64,000 nucleotides of DNA from Pseudomonas sp. B21-023 (lineage in GTDB: Bacteria; Pseudomonadota; Gammaproteobacteria; Pseudomonadales; Pseudomonadaceae): contig NZ_CP087190.1 in NCBI RefSeq assembly GCF_024749165.1, forward strand, positions 4,437,501-4,501,500. The letters are read 5' to 3'. Numbering within the stretch: position 1 is the first letter of the stretch; each line of letters begins with the position of its first letter. The notes under the pieces are model-generated. The model ran no database searches, was not told the origin of the DNA, and saw only the letters and a program-made list of their open reading frames with translations. The translations under genes and the position numbers were made by a program. Below are positions 27,471 through 34,765 of this stretch, one piece after another.

Positions 27471-27953
27471 TTACTCCGCACCAAGCTGTAACAAGCCGTC
27501 TAACGCGGCGATCACCGTCTGTCGGCGCACCGCTTCGCGGTCACCATCGAAGTGTCGGCGCTCGCTGCTCACGTGGTCGCCGTCGGCCCAGGCCAGCCAC
27601 ACCGTGCCCACCGGCTTGGCGGCTGAACCGCCGTCGGGGCCTGCCACGCCACTGACCGCGACCGCAAAGCGCGCGCCGCTGGCGGCCTGGGCGCCGCGTA
27701 CCATGGCCTCGACCACCTCCTGGCTGACCGCGCCCACCTCGGCGAACAACACCCCGGGTACACCAAGCTGGCGGGTTTTCTGGGCATTCGAGTAGGTGAC
27801 GTAGCCGGCCTCGAACCAGGCCGAACTGCCGGGGATGCGGGTGATGGCCTCGGCGATGCCGCCGCCGGTGCACGACTCGGCAGTGGTCACCTGGGCATTG
27901 AAGCGCCGCAGGTGTTCGCCCAGGCGGGTGGAGAGAATAGTGATCGGGTCCAT
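27471..27953 (-). CDS. pncC: Nicotinamide-nucleotide amidase, CinA C-terminal type
   Basis: 160 residues, only the amidase domain of CinA. Signature AESCTGGGIAEAITRIPGSS and VAVSGVAGPDGGSAAKPVGT. It deamidates nicotinamide mononucleotide in the NAD salvage cycle. Upstream RBS CAGGAG. Its left neighbour is recA; in Pseudomonas the span between this gene and mutS is a known site for tailocin clusters, which is what follows. Confidence 0.93.
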   Translation of the reverse strand: MDPITILSTRLGEHLRRFNAQVTTAESCTGGGIAEAITRIPGSSAWFEAGYVTYSNAQKTRQLGVPGVLFAEVGAVSQEVVEAMVRGAQAASGARFAVAVSGVAGPDGGSAAKPVGTVWLAWADGDHVSSERRHFDGDREAVRRQTVIAALDGLLQLGAE

Positions 27954-28012
27954 GATGGGCTCCTGGCAAGACTGCGCCCTACCCTACCACTCCCGCCCCT
28001 TCTGGCAAGCGC

Positions 28013-28513
28013 TCAGGGGGCCAGGGCACGGATATAGGCCTGGCACGCCCGCAAGGCGATCAGTCCGCGGTCGCCGTCGTCGGTGATGGCGATAATTCGT
28101 CGAGCATGCGCCGGGTCAAGTCGGGCGCGTACGGAGCCATGATCCACCCTGGCGGCGCCGGTGGCGGCAGGCACTGGGGCACAGGCGGTGTCGCGCTCGA
28201 CCAGGACCGACAGGCGCAGATCGGTAGTAGCAAGGCGGTCACGCAGGCGAGCCTGAGTGTGCTGGGCATCGGTCAACTCCTGGAAATGTTTGGTTTCGCT
28301 GTCGTGCAGGCGTTGTTCGAGGCCCTGGCGCTGCTCGCGCTCGGCCAGCAGCATGCCGTGCAGCGCCTCGGCCTGGTCCAGGCGCTGCTGCACCAGCGCT
28401 TGTTCCTGTGCTGCCAGCTGGCGACCAAGGCGCCAGCCCTGCGCCTGCCAGGCCACGGCAGCGGACAACACCATCAACCCAATGCACACCGCCAGTTGCA
28501 GGCGGCTCAGCAC
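28013..28513 (-). CDS. Rz-like i-spanin of the tailocin lysis cassette
   Basis: 166 residues with an N-terminal signal anchor (LQLAVCIGLMVLSAAVAWQA) and a long periplasmic coiled coil rich in Gln/Glu (LVQQRLDQAEALHGMLLAER). This is the inner-membrane subunit that joins Rz1 to fuse the two membranes at the last step of lysis. The GTG start at 28513 follows GGGAG and overlaps the endolysin stop; the gene contains the Rz1 reading at 28060-28269. Last gene of the leftward tailocin transcription unit. Confidence 0.8.
   Translation of the reverse strand: MLSRLQLAVCIGLMVLSAAVAWQAQGWRLGRQLAAQEQALVQQRLDQAEALHGMLLAEREQRQGLEQRLHDSETKHFQELTDAQHTQARLRDRLATTDLRLSVLVERDTACAPVPAATGAARVDHGSVRARLDPAHARRIIAITDDGDRGLIALRACQAYIRALAP
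28060..28269 (-). CDS. Rz1-like o-spanin lipoprotein, embedded in Rz
   Basis: 69 residues, wholly inside the Rz gene in the +1 frame. A lipoprotein signal (MPSTLRLACVTALLLPICAC) is followed by a proline-rich linker (TPPVPQCLPPPAPP), the diagnostic layout of embedded Rz1 proteins. Anchored in the outer membrane it would contact the Rz coiled coil. Recognised from architecture; Rz1 proteins are too divergent for sequence matching. Confidence 0.78.
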   Translation of the reverse strand: MPSTLRLACVTALLLPICACRSWSSATPPVPQCLPPPAPPGWIMAPYAPDLTRRMLDELSPSPTTATAD

Positions 28514-29058
28514 AGCAGCTCCCGCGCCCGCGCCCACAGTTCGAGGCGCTCGGACAAGCCGTTCAAGCCACCGTTGATATGCCGGGTGATGCGGTTGAAC
28601 TCGCCCTGGTCGGCCAGGGCGTTGAGCCCACGCGAGTGCCAGAACCAGGCCGCCGATTCGCACGCCCAACGCGGCTGTTCGAGCATCTGCGGTTGCGCCA
28701 GCAGGCGCTCGTCACCGAACAATGCACGGCTGCAGGCCTGGTAGTTGTTACGCCCGGTCACCTGGATCAGGCCACGGCCGCAATAGCGCTGGCCGTCACC
28801 GTCGGCTTCGGGCGTGTTGCCCAGGCGCAGGGCCAGGGTGCCGGTGTCGTAGCGGGCCAGGTACTTGTCGTTGCCCAGCTCCTTCACATAGCGCAATTGA
28901 CCCGACTCATGGCCGACCTGGGCCAGGAACGCGGCAACGCGCTTGGGGTGGTCGATCTCCCAGTTGGCCATGGCCGTGTTCAGCACCGGCAGAAACGCGG
29001 CGACGCGTTGGCCGGCGAGCGGGTAGATCTGCTTGAGTTGCTGTTCAGTGAGCGGCAT
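28507..29058 (-). CDS. Glycoside hydrolase family 19 endolysin
   Basis: 183 residues of the GH19 (chitinase-like lysozyme) fold. Catalytic region FLAQVGHESGQLRYVKE with the first catalytic Glu, then RYCGRGLIQVTGRNNYQACS. It cuts cell-wall glycan so that the tailocin particles escape. ATG 29058 is preferred since GGAG lies 9 bases upstream; an in-frame ATG at 29073 is the alternative. It overlaps the com gene upstream and Rz downstream, so the lysis genes are translationally coupled. Confidence 0.92.
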   Translation of the reverse strand: MPLTEQQLKQIYPLAGQRVAAFLPVLNTAMANWEIDHPKRVAAFLAQVGHESGQLRYVKELGNDKYLARYDTGTLALRLGNTPEADGDGQRYCGRGLIQVTGRNNYQACSRALFGDERLLAQPQMLEQPRWACESAAWFWHSRGLNALADQGEFNRITRHINGGLNGLSERLELWARARELLC

Positions 29059-29254
29059 CGGCGCATTCTCCATTGCGATCGGATCTAACGGCGGCCAGTG
29101 CCGCCGGTGGCTCGCTCATGGGCGATGGCTCGAAGCGCGCGGCTTTCACATGATTCAAGGTACGGCAGCGGACGCACTTGATCTGGAGCTCGGAAACCGG
29201 GGTGATGCGGGCCAGCAGCTTGCGGCACTGCCCACAGCGAAGGTCGATGAACAT
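29045..29254 (-). CDS. Com-like zinc-finger protein
   Basis: 69 residues: MFIDLRCGQCRKLLARITPV carries C7-x2-C10 and the following SELQIKCVRCRTLNHVKA carries C27-x2-C30, a four-Cys zinc knuckle as in Mu Com, which activates translation of mom by remodelling its mRNA. No mom-like gene is present here, so the target is unknown; Com-like genes are common at this place in Pseudomonas tailocin clusters. The end overlaps the endolysin start by 14 bases. Confidence 0.8.
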   Translation of the reverse strand: MFIDLRCGQCRKLLARITPVSELQIKCVRCRTLNHVKAARFEPSPMSEPPAALAAVRSDRNGECADAAH

Positions 29255-29346
29255 ATGAGGGTGATCCTGAAGCGAATTGAGTAGCAAGAAGCGACTATAG
29301 GAAGCGCGTTTGCCCGCAGGCACCGGGAAACCGTCTCCACCCTGCC

Positions 29347-30381
29347 TCAGGCCTTGAGCGTCCCCGCCCGCCTGGGCGCGGAGCCCTTGGCCCTGGCCTT
29401 GCCCTGGCGCCCGCCATTGCATTGCACGGTGGTGCGCCAGCCACTGCTGGTGAACACCTGCTCGACCGACTCGACCAGGTAGAGACCATCGAGCCCGGCG
29501 AGGAAGCCCTGGACATCGATGGTGCGCTCGGCGAACAGGTCGGTGCGCCCGGGCATGTCCAGGCGCACGCTGGCGGTGTCGCGGTTGAAGCTGGCCAGGC
29601 GGGCACGGGCGGCCTGCTCCGCTGCGGCTCGGTTGGGGTAGAGGTGGCGGTCGGTGTACACCGGCTGCAGCCCGTCCGGAGCATCGCCATTGTCCAGTTC
29701 CACCGCCTGCAGGCACCCGCTGGCGCTGTCCTGGTGGCGGGTCCTGACGGCCTTGTGGATGCTCTTGTCGGCCAGGCGGAACTGCCACTGGCTGACCTGG
29801 TTGCGTGTAATGCCCACCACGTCCAGAGGCTTGCCGCTGGCGCTATGTCCGCCCTGGCGCGGCAGCACCAGCAGTTGCCCATTGGCGAGCTTGGCGGTGC
29901 AGTCGTGCTGGCGCGCCAGGCGGGTGACGAAGTTGAAGTCCGACTCGCTGTACTGGTCTACCCGCGGCACCTGCACGGCCACCGGGCACACCGCCTGCCA
30001 TCCGTTGCGGGCGCCGATCTCGGCGACGATGCGCTGCAGCGTCGTGTTCTCCCAGCTGCCGCTGCGGATGGTCTTGCCGCTGCCGCGCAGGTCACTGGCC
30101 TTGCCGCGGATCACCAGGGTGTCTGGCGGGCCCGACAGCTCGACCTCATCGACGGTGTAGCGGCCCAGGCGGCTCAAAGGCTGGCCGGCGTAGCCCAGGT
30201 GCACCTCCAGCAACGCGCCCCTGGCCGGCAGCGCCACGTTGCCGTCACGGGCATCGATGCGCAGTTCGAATTCGTCCGACTCGAGGCCAGGTTTATCGGT
30301 GGTGCGCAGCAGCAGCAGACGGTCGTTGATCAGGTTGGTGATGTCGTTGCCGTCGGCGGTGATACGGAATTGGGGTTGCAT
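29347..30381 (-). CDS. Phage late-control/tail protein D (baseplate hub)
   Basis: 344 residues of the P2 gpD / Mu gp44 family: PQFRITADGNDITNLINDRL at the N-terminus, ELRIDARDGNVALPARGALL, then GWQAVCPVAVQVPRVDQYSE and NFVTRLARQHDCTAKL. In R-type tails this protein forms the hub between tube and spike. GGAG before ATG 30381. It is the last structural gene of the R-type module. Confidence 0.9.
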   Translation of the reverse strand: MQPQFRITADGNDITNLINDRLLLLRTTDKPGLESDEFELRIDARDGNVALPARGALLEVHLGYAGQPLSRLGRYTVDEVELSGPPDTLVIRGKASDLRGSGKTIRSGSWENTTLQRIVAEIGARNGWQAVCPVAVQVPRVDQYSESDFNFVTRLARQHDCTAKLANGQLLVLPRQGGHSASGKPLDVVGITRNQVSQWQFRLADKSIHKAVRTRHQDSASGCLQAVELDNGDAPDGLQPVYTDRHLYPNRAAAEQAARARLASFNRDTASVRLDMPGRTDLFAERTIDVQGFLAGLDGLYLVESVEQVFTSSGWRTTVQCNGGRQGKARAKGSAPRRAGTLKA

Positions 30382-30428
30382 GGTTGAAGCTCCAAACCTG
30401 TAGTTTCGCGGCAGCGCCCGAGCTGGGC

Positions 30429-30454
30429 CATCGCGGGGCAAGCCCGCTCCCACA
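30429..30454. repeat. Single REP element inside the R-type operon
   Basis: One unit of the same family as at 13311 (ATCGCGGGGCAAGCCCGCTC followed by CCACA), lying in the short gap between gpX and gpD genes. Confidence 0.85.
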
Positions 30455-30471
30455 ACAGAACGTGCATCCCG

Positions 30472-30678
30472 TCAGTCCCACAGTTGCAAGGTTTCGCTGG
30501 TCGTCATCGGCAGTTCCGGTAACAGGATCCTCACCCCGGCGCGAAACGGCTGCGCCTCGTCCGCCAGCCCTTGGTTGGCATCCAGCACGGCCTCGACCGT
30601 GCCGGTCAGGTGGCCGTAATAGTGCTGGCAGAGGGTGTCGAGCAGGTCGCCCTCAGACGTTGTGCAGGTCTTGGCCAT
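30472..30678 (-). CDS. Phage tail protein X (LysM-like)
   Basis: 68 residues, P2 gpX-like with a LysM-type fold: EGDLLDTLCQHYYGHLTGTV, then LADEAQPFRAGVRILLPEL. It is thought to attach to peptidoglycan or stabilise the tail. Its start overlaps the gpU end by 26 bases. Confidence 0.88.
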   Translation of the reverse strand: MAKTCTTSEGDLLDTLCQHYYGHLTGTVEAVLDANQGLADEAQPFRAGVRILLPELPMTTSETLQLWD

Positions 30679-31498
30679 AGCTCACGAACTCCAGTGAAAA
30701 CCCTTGTTTGCGCGGAATGCCGCCGGCCAGCAGGACACTCTGCTCTTCCTCGATGCTGGTCAGGCACCAAGTGCCGAGCACCTCGCCGTAGCCAGTGGTC
30801 AACGACAGCGGCAGCAACTGGCGGCCAATGCTGCGCAGCGTCTGCAACTGGCCGAGGCCACCCTTGAAACCCGGGAAGATCGCCCCGCGAATGCTGATGG
30901 TCTCTTCACCCAGGCTCACAGCCTGCTGCGCGGTGTCGCGGCTTAGCCGCTCCTGGCCGGCCCAGCGGAAGCGGGTCTGCCGGCGCAACTGGTCGAAGGC
31001 AGCGGTATCGAGGTTGAAGTAGTACGGCGCTGAACCGGCCTTGAGTGGTTGCATCACCAACAGGTGGGGGAATGGCTTGACCGCTTCGGCGGCTGGCGTC
31101 GCCTCGGGCGCGAAGCCCAGCGTCGACAGCACGCCCTTGACGGTCGAACGCACCTCCCCCACCACACGGCGGATCGCTGCCCCGGCCTTGGCGGCATGGG
31201 CGGCGAAGCCGTCGATGCGATCACGCACCTGACGTACCACCGCCACCGCCTGGTCATACTTGGCTACCACCTTGGCGACCCTGACCTGGGCATTGTCGAT
31301 CGCACGCATCGTGCGCTGGAGCTTGGCACCGATGACCGGACCAACCACCGGCAAACCTTCCAGTTCACCCACGGCGCCTTGTATATGGCCGATCGCGTCG
31401 TTCATCGGATCGAGCATGGCGTCGGCACGCCGACGCCCTGCCTCTCCCGCCTTGACCAGGGCGTGCAGCGTGGCTTGCAGCTGCTCCAGATAGGTCAT
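30653..31498 (-). CDS. Phage tail protein U
   Basis: 281 residues. The C-terminal ~140 residues match P2 gpU (EETISIRGAIFPGFKGGLGQ, SIEEEQSVLLAGGIPRKQGF); the N-terminal half is an Ala/Val-rich helical extension (VAKVVAKYDQAVAVVRQVRD) absent from P2 gpU. gpU is a tail completion or terminator component. TAAGGAGG precedes the ATG. Confidence 0.87.
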   Translation of the reverse strand: MTYLEQLQATLHALVKAGEAGRRRADAMLDPMNDAIGHIQGAVGELEGLPVVGPVIGAKLQRTMRAIDNAQVRVAKVVAKYDQAVAVVRQVRDRIDGFAAHAAKAGAAIRRVVGEVRSTVKGVLSTLGFAPEATPAAEAVKPFPHLLVMQPLKAGSAPYYFNLDTAAFDQLRRQTRFRWAGQERLSRDTAQQAVSLGEETISIRGAIFPGFKGGLGQLQTLRSIGRQLLPLSLTTGYGEVLGTWCLTSIEEEQSVLLAGGIPRKQGFSLEFVSYGQDLHNV

Positions 31499-31507
31499 GG
31501 ATCCTCC

Positions 31508-33802
31508 TTAAAGTGCGATATGTGGGGTGTCGGCCAACTGCGCCGATCGGGCCTGGCGCATCAGCTCTTCCAGCTGACGACGGGCGATGGCCTCCAACTG
31601 TTGCAGCACGGAAGGGTCATCGAGGCTGTTGCTGAAGGTGACCGGCATGTTGGCGGTGAAGGTGAACTGCTGGTTGATTGGCGCGGGTGGTACCGCAGGC
31701 GTTGCCGTCGCTACCGGCGGCGCGGGTAGCGGCGGCTGTGCTGCAGGGCTATCCATTGCCCGTACGGCCTCCCCCAGGCTCGGCTTGGCGGCAGGCTCTT
31801 CCTTGCCCGAACCCAGCGCCTTGCCCAACCAGCCGCCAATGCTTTCACCTCCCATGCTGCCCAGCACGCCACCGATCAGGCCACCGATCGCGGTGCCAAT
31901 CACCGGTACCACCGAGCCGATGGCAGCACCTGCCGCAGCACCGGCCAAACCGCCTCCCAGGCCGCCAGCGGCGGTGCCATAACCCTCGAGTTTCTGCTCG
32001 GGCGAGGCATCGCTGTTGTAGGTGTCGGCAAGTTGCAGGCCGGTATCGAGCAAGGCGGCACCTGGGATGCGCCTGAACACTCGCCTTGCCACCGAGGCGC
32101 TGGCATTGCCGGCCCCTGCCCTGCCCGTCAGGCCGGCGAACGCAGTACCGGCGAGCCCGACCGCGCTGGCTGGCGATGCAGTGGCTGGAGGACTGTCCGG
32201 GACAGCTTCCTGGGCCTCGAAGAAGGCTGCCTCGTCCTCACCTTCGTCGACCTCTTCTTCCTCCTCCTCTTCCTCCGGTTCCTCGACATCGTCACTGGCT
32301 TTAGGCATGCGAGTGACAGCAGCAGGAATCTTGGTCTTATCGGCAGGAGCATCGTTGGCGGCTGGCTTGTCGGAGAACAAGCCATGGAGCGTCTTGCCAG
32401 CCAGGCCGCCGAGACCTTCGCCGATCATCTCGCCGATCTCACCGCCGTACTTCTGGATCTGCTTGTTCTTGGTCACGCCTCCGAGCAGTTCCGCCCCAAG
32501 GCTCCCCAGCACACTCCCGAAAGCAGCACCCACCGCCTCGGCCTGGTCCTCGCTCTTGTCCTTGAGCATGGCCAGGCCAAGCTTGGTGGCGCCCTTGGCC
32601 GCCGCCTTGCCACCGTTCTCCCGCAGACCGCTAGTGATCTCGGTGCGTCGTTCGGGAGATTGCCCTTGGTAGGTCCGCGCGCCCCAGGCGGCAAACGCGG
32701 TACCACCCAGCGCACCTGCCGCGATCAATCCGCCCTTCATGATCTCCCGAGCACCATTGGCGGGGCCCTCGGAGGGGAGCTCTTGAGCTGCAGCAGCGCT
32801 CTCGAGTGCGGCGCTTCGGGCCTCTCCTCGCGGCGTGGCGGTACCCTCGGGCGCATCGACAGAACGTTGCGCTGAAGCATCAGCCGCAGCCTTGTCCGTG
32901 CCTGAGGCATCGTTGGCGGCGGGCGTATCGGAAAACCAGCCGAAAACCGTCTTGCCGATCAACCCACCGACGCCTTCGCCGATCATTTCGCCGATCTCAC
33001 CGCCGTACTTCTGGATCTGCTTGTTCCTGGTCAGGCCGCCCAGGAGCTCCGCTCCCAGATTGCCGAGTACGCCTCCAAGGGCTGCACCTGCGGCCTCGGC
33101 CTTGTCCTCGCCCTTATCCTTGAGCATGGCCAAGCCAAGCTTGGTGACGCCCTTGGCCGCCGCCTTGCCACCGTTCTCCTTCAGGCCCTTGGTGATCTCG
33201 CTGCGTCTTTCCGGCGTTCGACTTTGATAATACGAACGTGCTCCCCAGGCAGCGCCAGCGGCGACACCGACAGTACCGGCACCGACCGCTCCAGCCTTGA
33301 GCACCGTCAAACCCGCATTCGCCGACTCCAGAGGCACACGCCCCTGCTCCGCACTGCGCGCCTCGGGCGGATCACCCCGGGCCGGCCGTGGCGCGGTGCT
33401 CGTCCCCTCCAGCAAGGCCGCCTTGCGCTGCGCCAACGTCGGAACTGCTGATTCCTTGGCGACGGCCGCACTCGAGGCCACCACCACCGAACGCAGTTCC
33501 AACGGTTTGCGTCCAAGTGACAGATACAACCTGCGCAAGCGCTCGACCTCATTCCCCTCACGGCGCAATCGCTCGATCTGCGCCTCATGGGTTCCTGCCT
33601 GGTCGTTATCCAGCCGCCTTTCGGCCTGGTCCACCTTGTCCAGTTCGAGCCCCAGGCGGATGACCTCGCCGATCAACCGCCCGAGCCGGGTACCATCCGC
33701 TTGCCTGCGCAGGTGCTCGACCTGAACACGCAAGCGCTCGGCGGACCTGCCCAACGCCTGGTTGCTGGTGACGCCGAGGGTGAACAGCTGTGTGTTCGCC
33801 AT
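31508..33802 (-). CDS. R-type tape measure protein, with internal duplication
   Basis: 764 residues. N-terminal coiled coil (ERLRVQVEHLRRQADGTRLG), two ~130-residue copies of one module at residues 170-299 and 357-485 (shared core KQIQKYGGEIGEMIGEG), a very acidic linker at 506-530, a Gly/Ala-rich hydrophobic region near 610-660 and a short C-terminal domain. Position between E/E' and U, Gly/Ala-rich hydrophobic segments and length identify it as the tape measure that sets tail length. Helix content at about 1.5 A per residue predicts a tail near 110 nm (inference). Confidence 0.88.
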   Translation of the reverse strand: MANTQLFTLGVTSNQALGRSAERLRVQVEHLRRQADGTRLGRLIGEVIRLGLELDKVDQAERRLDNDQAGTHEAQIERLRREGNEVERLRRLYLSLGRKPLELRSVVVASSAAVAKESAVPTLAQRKAALLEGTSTAPRPARGDPPEARSAEQGRVPLESANAGLTVLKAGAVGAGTVGVAAGAAWGARSYYQSRTPERRSEITKGLKENGGKAAAKGVTKLGLAMLKDKGEDKAEAAGAALGGVLGNLGAELLGGLTRNKQIQKYGGEIGEMIGEGVGGLIGKTVFGWFSDTPAANDASGTDKAAADASAQRSVDAPEGTATPRGEARSAALESAAAAQELPSEGPANGAREIMKGGLIAAGALGGTAFAAWGARTYQGQSPERRTEITSGLRENGGKAAAKGATKLGLAMLKDKSEDQAEAVGAAFGSVLGSLGAELLGGVTKNKQIQKYGGEIGEMIGEGLGGLAGKTLHGLFSDKPAANDAPADKTKIPAAVTRMPKASDDVEEPEEEEEEEEVDEGEDEAAFFEAQEAVPDSPPATASPASAVGLAGTAFAGLTGRAGAGNASASVARRVFRRIPGAALLDTGLQLADTYNSDASPEQKLEGYGTAAGGLGGGLAGAAAGAAIGSVVPVIGTAIGGLIGGVLGSMGGESIGGWLGKALGSGKEEPAAKPSLGEAVRAMDSPAAQPPLPAPPVATATPAVPPAPINQQFTFTANMPVTFSNSLDDPSVLQQLEAIARRQLEELMRQARSAQLADTPHIAL
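32348..32734 (-). repeat. Tape measure module, copy 2
   Basis: Encodes residues 357-485 of the tape measure; collinear with 32906-33295 at both protein and DNA level, including the near-identical stretch coding KQIQKYGGEIGEMIGEG. Confidence 0.9.
32906..33295 (-). repeat. Tape measure module, copy 1
   Basis: Encodes residues 170-299; see the copy at 32348-32734. The two copies are separated by about 57 unrelated residues (Ala/Glu-rich linker). Confidence 0.9.
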
Positions 33803-33815
33803 AGGTTCCTCCTTG

Positions 33816-33932
33816 TCACTCCGCCAGCCACCAGACCATGTCGCTGTACGACATGGACATGATCTCGCTGGCGGAAAAGTTCAGCTCCTTGGCCAGCCGC
33901 CTGGCGGCGGCCTTCTGCCGGGCAGGGTCAAA
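33816..33932 (-). CDS. gpE' extension, reached from gpE by frameshift
   Basis: 38 codons in the +1 frame relative to gpE, reading FDPARQKAAARRLAKELNFS and ending MVWWLAE, the typical GpE-family C-terminus. No start codon or RBS suits independent expression. In P2 the E+E' fusion is made by programmed frameshifting and acts as tape-measure chaperone. Here the gpE frame ends in GTT TGA C, a shift-prone +1 context like that of prfB. An upstream TGA in the E' frame limits the shift to the last ~20 codons of gpE. Confidence 0.72.
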   Translation of the reverse strand, partial: FDPARQKAAARRLAKELNFSASEIMSMSYSDMVWWLAE

Positions 33933-34230
33933 CCTCGTCGTCCTGCACCAGGCGAAAATAGCCGGTCTGCAGGCGGCTGTAGTCCTTCAGGGCCAGGCCT
34001 TCGAGGTCCTTGATGCCAACTTCGGCGAGCGAGGCGAACAGGTTCAGTTCGCGCTGCTCGTCGTCAACTGCGCCACCGGCCTGGGCATTGCGGATGTCAC
34101 GCACGGTCGGTGCGCGCAGCGACAGGCTGTCGACCTGCACGCCATTGGCTTCGCTGGGGCGCGACAGGCGCACGGTCACGCGCTCGGCGTTGACGGTCAG
34201 CCATTGCGGCAGTTTCTTCGCTTGAGCCAT
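33928..34230 (-). CDS. Tail assembly chaperone gpE
   Basis: 100 residues (AQAKKLPQWLTVNAERVTVR...), with the family segment LRAPTVRDIRNAQ and C-terminal ALKDYSRLQTGYFRLVQDDE. P2 gpE-like TAC protein that coats the tape measure before tube assembly. RBS AAGGAGA lies upstream. The last codon and stop (GTT TGA C) are the presumed frameshift site. Confidence 0.88.
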   Translation of the reverse strand: MAQAKKLPQWLTVNAERVTVRLSRPSEANGVQVDSLSLRAPTVRDIRNAQAGGAVDDEQRELNLFASLAEVGIKDLEGLALKDYSRLQTGYFRLVQDDEV

Positions 34231-34242
34231 CGAATGTTCTCC

Positions 34243-34752
34243 TTAAAGACCCAGGGCGGCGCGCTGGGCGGCCAGCTGGTCGACGCCGTCGATCACCCGC
34301 TTCATGCCCAGGGCATCGATTTCGTAGACCAGGCGACCATCGACTTCGAGTTTGTAGTAGGTGACGGCGACGCTGTGCTTGATCTCGGCCTTGTCGCCAG
34401 ACTTCCAGTCGCCCATGTCGATCTCTTTCAGCGAACCGCGCAGGGTGACGATGACCGGGTTGATCTTGCCCTTGAGGCCCTTGAAGGCACCGCGGAAGGT
34501 GCCGTTGAAGGCGGTGCCGTCGGCCAGGCCGAAGAACTTCAGCGACTCGCGGCGCACGCCGGTGGTGGTGAAGGCGGCTTCCTGCTTCTCCATGCCCTGG
34601 TCCATCTCGACCGGCATGTCCATGCCGCCGGGGCGGTGCTCTTCCATCTTCAGGGTGAGCTTGGGCAGGGTCAGGCTGGGCACGTCGCCCTGGAAGCTGA
34701 CGCCATCGACGAACAGGTTCAGGTTGGCCAGTGTTTCGGGAATCATTGCCAT
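34243..34752 (-). CDS. R-type tail tube protein (FII)
   Basis: 169 residues of the P2 FII tube family: IPETLANLNLFVDGVSFQGD, LPKLTLKMEEHRPGGMDMPV, and VTYYKLEVDGRLVYEIDALG. Forms the rigid inner tube. 13 bases after the sheath gene. Confidence 0.93.
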   Translation of the reverse strand: MAMIPETLANLNLFVDGVSFQGDVPSLTLPKLTLKMEEHRPGGMDMPVEMDQGMEKQEAAFTTTGVRRESLKFFGLADGTAFNGTFRGAFKGLKGKINPVIVTLRGSLKEIDMGDWKSGDKAEIKHSVAVTYYKLEVDGRLVYEIDALGMKRVIDGVDQLAAQRAALGL

Positions 34753-34765
34753 GTAGGTGCGCTCC

